Of a stretch of 7,551 nt of DNA, positions 1-5,540 are shown one piece after another; the stretch's first letter is position 1; each line of letters starts with the position of its first letter. A program made the position numbers and the translations under genes. Where the stretch lies: the NCBI GenBank assembly GCA_965369805.1, contig CBDURG010000091.1, forward strand, positions 1 through 7,551, written 5' to 3'. This DNA is from JAGLRQ01 sp965369805 (GTDB lineage: Bacteria; Auribacterota; UBA6266). A model generated the notes under the pieces. It was not told where the DNA came from and searched no databases. It worked only from the letters and a program-made list of their open reading frames with translations.

Positions 1-1028
1 ATGAAATGGTAAAATTTCTTATGCATGAGAAGTATGGAGTGATTTCTTCTATTGATGAGATCCAGGCTATTGGCCACCGTGTTGTTCATGGGGGAGAATA
101 TGTCTCCCGGCCGGTTCTTATAGACAATAAGGTAAAGGGGATTATAAAAAACTGTTTTGAACTTGCCCCTTTGCATAATCCGCCAAATTATATGGGAATA
201 GTCGCGTGCGAAGAAATATTTCCAAACATTAAACAGGTGGGAGTATTTGATACTGCATTCCACCAAAGTATCCCCAAACACGCTTTCCTTTATGGTTTGC
301 CGCATGATCTCTATGAATATGAGGGAATAAGAAGGTATGGCTTTCACGGGACATCACATAGGTATATTGCCAGAAAATACGCGGAAAAACTCCATAAAAA
401 ACAGGATGAAGTAAATATAATTTCTGTGCATTTGGGGAATGGATGCAGCATGACGGCTGTTAAAAACGGGAAATCAATTGATACAAGTATGGGGTTTACT
501 CCGCTTGAAGGGCTTGTAATGGGAACAAGGTGCGGCGACATAGACCCTGCTATTGTATTTCATTTGATGGAGCATAAGGGTTATTCCAGAAATGAGATTG
601 ATAAGCTGCTTAATAAAAAAAGCGGCCTCCTTGGACTTGCAGGGATAGAAACATCCGATATGAGGGATATACTTAAAGCTGTTGAGGAAGGGAATGAAAA
701 AGCCGCTGCGGCTCTTGATGTGTACTGTTACAGGATAAAGAAGTATGTAGGAGCATACACTGCGGTTATTGGAGGAGTCGAAGCGCTTGTGTTTACTGCT
801 GGAATAGGGGAAAATGTTCCGCTTGTCAGGACTAAAGTTTGTGAAGGACTAAGGAATATCGGTTACGAAATAGATGAGGGCAAGAACAGTAAAAATGAAA
901 TAATTATAAGCACGAAGAACTCCATGTCGAAAATAATGGTAATACCAACCCACGAAGACCTGGAAATTGCGCGGGATACCCTCCAGGTATTAATTGACAA
1001 AAATCTTTTTCAGGGGTTTGAAGAATAA
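1..1028 (+). CDS. ackA: Acetate kinase, 5' end cut off by the window edge
   Basis: Cytoplasmic acetate kinase interconverts acetate + ATP and acetyl phosphate + ADP in the Pta-AckA pathway. The reading frame is open to the left edge (first full codon at nt 3), so the gene begins upstream and the ATG at nt 6 is internal. By recalled comparison with the roughly 400-residue Methanosarcina enzyme, about 65 N-terminal residues are missing, including the N-x-G-S-S-S-x-K motif. Family signatures visible in order are GHRVVHGGE (substrate-binding Arg at nt 78-80), FELAPLHNPPN, FDTAFHQ (catalytic Asp), GFHGTSH (active-site His, nt 340-360), the phosphate-binding HLGNG, GFTPLEG, GTRCGDIDPA (catalytic Arg), FTAGIGEN, and a C-terminal PTHEDLEIA whose Glu matches the Mg-binding Glu. 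Every catalytic residue in the visible part is conserved, so the enzyme should be active. The stop is 17 nt before the next start, suggesting co-transcription. Identity is very secure. Confidence 0.96.
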   Translation, partial: EMVKFLMHEKYGVISSIDEIQAIGHRVVHGGEYVSRPVLIDNKVKGIIKNCFELAPLHNPPNYMGIVACEEIFPNIKQVGVFDTAFHQSIPKHAFLYGLPHDLYEYEGIRRYGFHGTSHRYIARKYAEKLHKKQDEVNIISVHLGNGCSMTAVKNGKSIDTSMGFTPLEGLVMGTRCGDIDPAIVFHLMEHKGYSRNEIDKLLNKKSGLLGLAGIETSDMRDILKAVEEGNEKAAAALDVYCYRIKKYVGAYTAVIGGVEALVFTAGIGENVPLVRTKVCEGLRNIGYEIDEGKNSKNEIIISTKNSMSKIMVIPTHEDLEIARDTLQVLIDKNLFQGFEE

Positions 1029-1045
1029 TAGGTTTCTTTGTATAA

Positions 1046-1843
1046 ATGAAAAATTTGTTACTGTATCTTTGTTTGATTGTTTTGTTTCTATCCGGATGTG
1101 CAGGAGAGAACGAGTGGATGTTTGTAGTTTTTGGCAATAACAGACCCGATGGTGCAACCGAACCTCAGCCGAAGGTTTTTCGACAAATAATTAGGAACAT
1201 AGAAAATGAGAGTCCTTTCCTGGCTATAAGTGTTGGAGATATTATCTGGGGATCTTCCGATTTGGCCTGTACTAAAAAGCAGATGAGAGAGTTTGACAGG
1301 GTTTTCAACACTTTGAAAATTCCCAAATATATAGCTGTGGGCGAACATGAAATAGCTGGGAGTGAAGAGAACCAGAATTATTTTAAAAAAAAGCTGGGCG
1401 GCCTTTATAAAACATTTACGCATAAAAACTGCCGGTTTATAATTTTAAATTCGGAAGAAATCGGCAGCGAATCAAAAATTACCGGGAAACAGTTTTTGTG
1501 GCTTGAGAAGGTTCTCTCAACTAATAAAAAGAAACATGTTTTTGTTTTCGCGCACAGGCCCCTTTTTACTGTTGAAACTTCTGAGATGGCTTGTTTTGAT
1601 AGTTACCCGCAAGATAGGACAAGACTTGTGGAACTGTTTAACAGATATGGTGTAAGGTACTTTATGGCAGGCCATGAGCATTTTTATAATCGCTGCGAAA
1701 AAAAAGGTGTGATTCAGCATATCTCAGGAGGGGCTGGAGCTCCGCTTAAAGTTTCCCAGGAAAATGGTGGGTTCCATCATTACCTTATTGTTAAAGTTGA
1801 AGGTGGAAATGTGGATATTCAAACAAGGAGGATGGGTTTTTGA
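1046..1843 (+). CDS. Calcineurin-like metallophosphoesterase lipoprotein with altered metal ligands
   Basis: This 265-residue protein starts with a lipoprotein signal peptide: Lys2, a hydrophobic stretch (about residues 4-15) and the lipobox L15-S16-G17-C18. It should therefore be exported and lipid-anchored at Cys18. The rest follows the calcineurin-like phosphoesterase pattern: motif I FGNNR (29-33), motif II VGDIIWG (63-69), motif III VGEHE (98-102), the AHRP histidine (His170) and GHEH (209-212). Motif I normally reads GDxH or GDxR and motif III GNHE/D; here the metal-ligand Asp is Asn31 and the bridging Asn is Glu100. The substrate is unknown, and reduced or altered catalysis is possible. 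No clear Shine-Dalgarno sequence precedes the ATG, and it sits 17 nt after ackA. Its stop overlaps the next gene by 4 nt. Fold assignment is confident; function is not. Confidence 0.85.
   Translation: MKNLLLYLCLIVLFLSGCAGENEWMFVVFGNNRPDGATEPQPKVFRQIIRNIENESPFLAISVGDIIWGSSDLACTKKQMREFDRVFNTLKIPKYIAVGEHEIAGSEENQNYFKKKLGGLYKTFTHKNCRFIILNSEEIGSESKITGKQFLWLEKVLSTNKKKHVFVFAHRPLFTVETSEMACFDSYPQDRTRLVELFNRYGVRYFMAGHEHFYNRCEKKGVIQHISGGAGAPLKVSQENGGFHHYLIVKVEGGNVDIQTRRMGF
1826..1831 (+). promoter_or_regulatory. Ribosome binding site AGGAGG for the TTG-started nucleotidyltransferase
   Basis: A perfect AGGAGG lies inside the last codons of the metallophosphoesterase gene, 8 nt before the TTG at 1840. 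It decides the start of the downstream gene. The only nearby ATG (1832) is in the other gene's frame, and the sugar nucleotidyltransferase motif begins only three residues after the TTG. The TTGA overlap suggests translational coupling of the two genes. Confidence 0.85.
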
Positions 1844-2580
1844 AAGCATTGATATTAGCCGCAGGCTACGCTACAAGACTTTACCCGCTCACACGAAATA
1901 CGGCAAAGCCGCTTTTAATGGTGGGGAAAAGAAGGATGATCGATTATATTGTCGATGCTCTTTGTAAGTTAAAGGGCCTTAAAGAAATTTATGTTGTTAC
2001 AAACGAAAAATTCAGCGGTGATTTTAAAACATGGGCTTCTTCTAGTAAAAACGGGGTTCCGATAACTGTTATAAATGATCATACGAAGGAAGATGAAACT
2101 AAACTTGGAGCAGTTGGTGACATATATTTTGTTGTAAAGGAAAAACAGGTTGACGATGACTTGATCGTAGTTGCGGGAGATAACCTGTTTGATGTAGATA
2201 TGGAAAAATTTACTTCTTTTTCGCAGAAAAGAGGCCCTGCTGTATGTCTTTATGATGTAGGTGATAAGGAACTGTCAAAAAAATATGCTGTTGTAACAAT
2301 TGATGAAAAGAAAAGGATAATCAAATTTGTTGAAAAGCCGCCTAACCCGGAAACCACACTTATTTCAATGTGCCTGTATTATTATCCGAGGCAGATTTTT
2401 CCCATGGTGGATGAATATCTGTCAGAAGGCGGCAACACTGATGCTCCGGGTCATTTTGTTCAGTGGCTTTATAAAAAAATCAATGTTTATGGCTACGTGT
2501 TTGATGGTTTGTGGTTTGACATAGGGGACAAAAAGTCACTGCAGGAGGCAGATGCAGCTATAAAGCAAAAGCTTGACTAA
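1840..2580 (+). CDS. Sugar-1-phosphate nucleotidyltransferase (NTP_transferase family), TTG start
   Basis: This 246-residue cytoplasmic protein has the Rossmann-like nucleotidyltransferase fold that joins an NTP and a sugar 1-phosphate to give NDP-sugar + PPi. The signature loop is at the very N-terminus: LAAGYATRL (6-14) followed by PLT and the conserved Lys of AKPLL (Lys23). Then come the metal-binding AGDNLF (112-117, Asp114), the sugar-phosphate-binding EKP (165-167) and a C-terminal WFDIGD (225-230) with the second metal Asp. It lacks any hexapeptide-repeat helix, so it is shorter than GlmU (about 450). It resembles glucose-1-phosphate thymidylyl/uridylyltransferase-like proteins, and base and sugar specificity cannot be read from the sequence. 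Its position next to glmM and a GlmU-like gene, with glmS close by, makes N-acetylglucosamine-1-phosphate uridylylation an attractive inference. The start is TTG, set by an upstream AGGAGG. Confidence 0.9.
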   Translation: MKALILAAGYATRLYPLTRNTAKPLLMVGKRRMIDYIVDALCKLKGLKEIYVVTNEKFSGDFKTWASSSKNGVPITVINDHTKEDETKLGAVGDIYFVVKEKQVDDDLIVVAGDNLFDVDMEKFTSFSQKRGPAVCLYDVGDKELSKKYAVVTIDEKKRIIKFVEKPPNPETTLISMCLYYYPRQIFPMVDEYLSEGGNTDAPGHFVQWLYKKINVYGYVFDGLWFDIGDKKSLQEADAAIKQKLD

Positions 2581-2599
2581 TATCTCTATTTATTATAAA
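2573..2599 (+). promoter_or_regulatory. Possible sigma70-type promoter for the tRNA pair
   Basis: TTGACT (2573-2578), which overlaps the nucleotidyltransferase stop codon, and TATAAA (2594-2599) match the -35 and -10 consensus at five of six bases each. The 15-nt spacer is shorter than the usual 16-18. Transcription would start near 2606, leaving a leader of about 17 nt before tRNA-Pro. It could feed the tRNAs and, since no terminator is seen, glmM as well. The region is AT-rich, so chance matches are likely. Confidence 0.35.
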
Positions 2600-2622
2600 A
2601 GTTCACTTTGTTTTTGTATTGT

Positions 2623-2700
2623 CGGGGCGTAGCGCAGCCTGGTTAGCGCGCCTGCCTTGGGAGCAGGAGGTCCCCAGTTCGAATCTGGGCGCCCCGACCA
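2623..2700 (+). tRNA. tRNA-Pro (anticodon UGG), CCA encoded
   Basis: A full cloverleaf can be drawn by hand. The acceptor stem CGGGGCG/CGCCCCG pairs perfectly. The D arm is GCGC...GCGC with GGTTAGC in the loop. The anticodon stem CCTGC/GCAGG encloses CTTGGGA with anticodon TGG at 2658-2660. The T arm is CCCAG-TTCGAAT-CTGGG. Discriminator A2697 is followed by a genomic CCA (2698-2700). UGG reads proline codons, with wobble potentially all four. It lies 42 nt after the nucleotidyltransferase stop and 26 nt before the next tRNA, so both tRNAs are probably cut from one transcript. Confidence 0.97.
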
Positions 2701-2726
2701 CTTTACCAGTTAAAGAAATGAACAAT

Positions 2727-2803
2727 GCGCCCGTAGCTCAGATGGATAGAGCATCTGCCTTCTAAGCAGAAAGTCGTTGGTTCGAGTCCAACCGGGCGTG
2801 CCA
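2727..2803 (+). tRNA. tRNA-Arg (anticodon UCU), CCA encoded
   Basis: The cloverleaf has acceptor stem GCGCCCG/CGGGCGT, D arm GCTC...GAGC, anticodon stem TCTGC/GCAGA around CTTCTAA (anticodon TCT at 2761-2763), T arm GTTGG-TTCGAGT-CCAAC, discriminator G2800 and an encoded CCA. The anticodon decodes AGA and AGG, codons that are common in the neighbouring genes. The first acceptor pair is G-U rather than the usual G-C. The gene ends 29 nt before the glmM start with no terminator between, so the two may share a transcript. Confidence 0.97.
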
Positions 2804-2832
2804 GACATTAGAAATAAAAGAGAAAAATAGTA

Positions 2833-4188
2833 ATGAGCAAGCTGATTGTAAGTGTTTCAGGGGTAAGAGGGATAATAGGGGATTCGTTAACGCCCGAGGT
2901 TGCTTTTCAATTTGGCGCTGCGTTTGGGTGCCTGAACAAGGAAGGCAAAATTGTTTTAGGCCGGGATTCAAGGGTAAGCGGCCCCATGTTAAGTTCAGCT
3001 GTTATTGCGGGCCTTATTTCTACTGGTTGTAAGGTCGTGGATATAGGCATAACATCGACGCCGACGGTTCAAATAATGACCAAAGAGTTGAATGCTGACG
3101 GAGGGATTGAAATAACCGCTAGCCATAATCCGGTTATGTGGAACGGGCTCAAATTTATATCGGCTGATGGGCTTTTTGTAAGCGAAAGAACCGGCGAAAA
3201 GATTAAACAGGCTGCCTTAAATAAAAAATATGCTTTTATGCCCTGGGATAAGCTTGGAAGTATCAGTCAGGATTTATCTGCCGTCAAAACCCATCTTCAG
3301 AAAGTTCTTTCGCTCCCTTACCTTGATGTAGATGCTCTAAGGAAAAAAAGATTTAAAGTAGTTGTTGATACAGTAAATGGAGCCGGGGGAGGCATAATTC
3401 CTGAGCTTCTTGAGCAGCTCGGGTGTGAAGTAACGGTTTTAAACGAGGAGATGACAGGGTATTTCGCGCATGAGCCTGAACCCCTTCCTGAAAACCTAAA
3501 ACAGCTTTCCGGGGAAGTTGTGAAAAGAAAAGTGGATATAGGTTTTGCAGTAGACCCTGATGTTGACAGATGTGCCATTGTAGATGAAAAAGGAACCCCG
3601 ATTGGGGAAGAATATACACTTGTAATAGCAACAAAACTGGTTCTTTCAAAGAAGAAAGGAAAAGTAACCGTAAATGTTTCAACATCCATGGCAATTGATG
3701 ATGTTGCCCGGGAGTATAGCTGCCCTGTGGAAAGAACAAGGGTGGGAGAAATTAATGTGGCACTGAAAATGAAAGAGAACAAATCAGTTGTAGGCGGAGA
3801 AGGTAATGGCGGAGTGATGATTCCGGATATTCATATAGGAAGAGATGCTCCGGTAGCCTGTGCTCTTGCCCTGCAGTATTTACTTGAATCAGGGAAAACA
3901 CTTTCTAAAAATATAGAAACTCTTCCAAAGTATGTGATGTTTAAAGGGAAAATAGAGCTTGAAGATAAAGAACCAAAACTTATTCTTGAAGAGTTAAAAA
4001 AACTTATGGCTAAGGAGAGGGTTGATGAAACAGACGGTCTTAAAATTATAAGGGATAAATCATGGGTCCATATCAGGGGGTCTAATACGGAACCTATAGT
4101 AAGAATTTATGCAGAGGCGGAAAATCTTGAAAAAGCCAAAAGACTGCATGATGAATTTAGAGAAAAAGTTTTGATGGTTACCAGATAA
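2833..4188 (+). CDS. glmM: Phosphoglucosamine mutase, archaeal-type GlmM
   Basis: This 451-residue alpha-D-phosphohexomutase converts glucosamine-6-P to glucosamine-1-P, the second step towards UDP-GlcNAc. The N-terminus has SGVRGIIG, in which the family Arg contacts phosphate. The phosphoserine loop TASHNP (95-100) carries the catalytic Ser97. The Mg-binding loop DPDVDR is at 241-246, the sugar-specificity loop GGEGNGG at 321-327, and the phosphate-binding loop RGSNTEPIVR at 415-424. All four active-site elements are intact and the length is normal. The MSKLIVSVSGVRG start and GGEGNGG loop resemble the archaeal-type GlmM branch more than E. coli GlmM. A phosphomannomutase/phosphoglucomutase role is the alternative, but a neighbouring GlmU-like gene and glmS favour glucosamine. 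The Shine-Dalgarno is weak (AAAAGAG region), which suggests read-through transcription from upstream. Confidence 0.92.
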   Translation: MSKLIVSVSGVRGIIGDSLTPEVAFQFGAAFGCLNKEGKIVLGRDSRVSGPMLSSAVIAGLISTGCKVVDIGITSTPTVQIMTKELNADGGIEITASHNPVMWNGLKFISADGLFVSERTGEKIKQAALNKKYAFMPWDKLGSISQDLSAVKTHLQKVLSLPYLDVDALRKKRFKVVVDTVNGAGGGIIPELLEQLGCEVTVLNEEMTGYFAHEPEPLPENLKQLSGEVVKRKVDIGFAVDPDVDRCAIVDEKGTPIGEEYTLVIATKLVLSKKKGKVTVNVSTSMAIDDVAREYSCPVERTRVGEINVALKMKENKSVVGGEGNGGVMIPDIHIGRDAPVACALALQYLLESGKTLSKNIETLPKYVMFKGKIELEDKEPKLILEELKKLMAKERVDETDGLKIIRDKSWVHIRGSNTEPIVRIYAEAENLEKAKRLHDEFREKVLMVTR

Positions 4189-4208
4189 AAGATAAGGTGA
4201 AAATAGTT

Positions 4209-4229
4209 ATGTGTTACAGGCCCAATTAG
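4209..4229 (+). other. Possible six-codon leader ORF (MCYRPN) before the GlmU-like gene
   Basis: In the 50-nt gap after glmM, AAGGTGA (4194-4200) is followed 8 nt later by ATG TGT TAC AGG CCC AAT TAG. The stop codon (4227-4229) overlaps the AGGAG ribosome binding site of the next gene, an arrangement that could couple translation. Nothing else supports it: it is very short and chance occurrence is quite possible. Confidence 0.2.
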
Positions 4230-4232
4230 GAG
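4228..4232 (+). promoter_or_regulatory. Ribosome binding site AGGAG for the GlmU-like gene
   Basis: AGGAG lies 6 nt before the ATG at 4239 and supports that start over the in-frame ATG two codons later (4245), which would be spaced 12 nt away. Confidence 0.75.
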
Positions 4233-4238
4233 TTTGAT

Positions 4239-5510
4239 ATGAAAATGATATGTATATTTGAAGATGAGGGATATGTGGATTTATTGCCATTGGTTTATAT
4301 GCGCCCTGTATATGAGCTTCGCTGTGGAATAGATCTTCTTAGAGATAAAATAACAAGAAAGTACCCTGGCTCGAAAGTAAACCTGTTTTGCCGTGATTAC
4401 CTTTCTGCAACATTAAAGGAGCGGACAACAGATGCTATAAACGAGATAGTTAATGGAAACAAAAGCACCATTTTTATAAACGGGCGTATACTTTTAAACA
4501 GGCAAATACCGTTTGGGGGGAAGGAAGAGGTTGGTATTAAAGGCAAGACGCTTGTATATGCGAGATTGAATAAAGATAACTCGAAATTAATGACACCTAA
4601 GGTGTTGCTTGAAGGAAAGGCCCTGACAAAGCTTAAGGGTAAAGTTCCATTTGTAAAGGTTGAAGACATTACGGTTCTTAAATACTCGTGGGAGATAATC
4701 CACGAGAATGGCAAACAGATATGTAAAGACTTTGATGACCTGGCAGAAGGCGGCAAAATAAAGGGCAAGCTCTACGATGGTGTTTATATACTTGATAAAA
4801 AGAATTTATTTATAGATGAAGATTCTATAGTTAAGCCCGGAGTTGTATTGGACGCGAGTGAGGGCTCTATATATATAGGAAAAGGGGTAAAGGTATTTCC
4901 TAACGCGGTGATAGAAGGTCCTGCGTATATAGGGGATAAGAGCACGGTAAAAATAGGGGCAAAGATATATGGAGGAACGAGTGTGGGAGAGGTTTGCAAA
5001 GTAGGAGGAGAGGTTGAGGAGAGCATACTGCATTCTTATTCGAACAAACAGCATGAAGGATTTCTTGGACATGCATATATCGGCCAGTGGTGTAACATTG
5101 CAGCAGACACAAATGACAGCGATTTAAAAAATAATTACAGCACTGTCAGGGTATATGTTAATGGTAAATATGTTGATACGGGGGAAATATTTGTGGGGCT
5201 GACAATGGGAGATCATTCCAAGACAGGGATTAACTCAATGTTTAATACCGGTACGGTTATTGGTTTGAATGTTAATATTTTTGGAGCTCAGCTTCCTCCA
5301 AAATTCGTTCCTTCATTTTGCTGGGGGGCCAGCGGTGTATTTGTTGTTTATCAGCCTGATAAAGCAATAAAGGTTGCCGAGAGAGTTATGGCAAGAAGAA
5401 AAATCAAATTAACAAAAGCTCAAAAAGATCTGTTTATGTTTCTTTATAAGATGACCGAAAGTGAGCGAGAGTTGACCCGCATCGAGGGATCTTTGAGTTT
5501 AGGTGGATAA
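4239..5510 (+). CDS. GlmU-like protein: degenerate nucleotidyltransferase domain plus left-handed beta-helix acetyltransferase domain
   Basis: This 423-residue cytoplasmic protein resembles the 'alternative bacterial GlmU' family found with glmS and glmM where classical glmU is absent. Residues 1 to about 185 look like a nucleotidyltransferase relic: after a short strand comes LLPLVYMRPVYELRCGI (15-31), the family hallmark, but the LAAGxGTR nucleotide loop is missing. Residues of about 190-355 carry hexapeptide-like repeats (IVKPGVVL, IYIGKGVKVFPNAVI, AYIGDKSTVKIGAKI) typical of a left-handed beta-helix. In this part QHEGFLGHAYIG...CNIAADT lines up by eye with the E. coli GlmU segment around His363 and Asn377, giving His272 and Asn286 as candidate catalytic residues. 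The last 60 residues are a charged helical tail. Acetylation of glucosamine-1-P is the likely role; uridylyltransferase activity is uncertain. It sits 50 nt after glmM, probably co-transcribed. Confidence 0.85.
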   Translation: MKMICIFEDEGYVDLLPLVYMRPVYELRCGIDLLRDKITRKYPGSKVNLFCRDYLSATLKERTTDAINEIVNGNKSTIFINGRILLNRQIPFGGKEEVGIKGKTLVYARLNKDNSKLMTPKVLLEGKALTKLKGKVPFVKVEDITVLKYSWEIIHENGKQICKDFDDLAEGGKIKGKLYDGVYILDKKNLFIDEDSIVKPGVVLDASEGSIYIGKGVKVFPNAVIEGPAYIGDKSTVKIGAKIYGGTSVGEVCKVGGEVEESILHSYSNKQHEGFLGHAYIGQWCNIAADTNDSDLKNNYSTVRVYVNGKYVDTGEIFVGLTMGDHSKTGINSMFNTGTVIGLNVNIFGAQLPPKFVPSFCWGASGVFVVYQPDKAIKVAERVMARRKIKLTKAQKDLFMFLYKMTESERELTRIEGSLSLGG

Positions 5511-5540
5511 TTCATAATTAGAAACAGAGGGATATTTGTT

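Noticed and set aside
6..8. ATG at nt 6 as the true start of acetate kinase
   Set aside because: The frame is open to the window edge, and about 65 conserved N-terminal residues of the family would be missing. The gene must start upstream.
2727..2803. tRNA-Arg as a defective pseudo-tRNA because of its G-U first acceptor pair
   Set aside because: All other stems, the anticodon loop, T loop and CCA are intact. A single terminal wobble pair is tolerated in functional tRNAs.
2623..2803. tRNA genes as an attachment site of an integrated element
   Set aside because: No integrase gene and no duplicated tRNA 3' end is visible in the window, and the genes on both sides are housekeeping.
2762..2971. 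Minus-strand open frame overlapping tRNA-Arg and the glmM start
   Set aside because: It covers a structural tRNA and the 5' part of glmM. Similar spurious proteins are often predicted across tRNA genes.
3318..3782. Long open frame of 154 codons on the minus strand inside glmM
   Set aside because: It lies fully antisense to a gene with all family motifs intact, its translation is Ser/Thr/Phe-rich low-complexity, and there is no ribosome binding site or recognisable domain.
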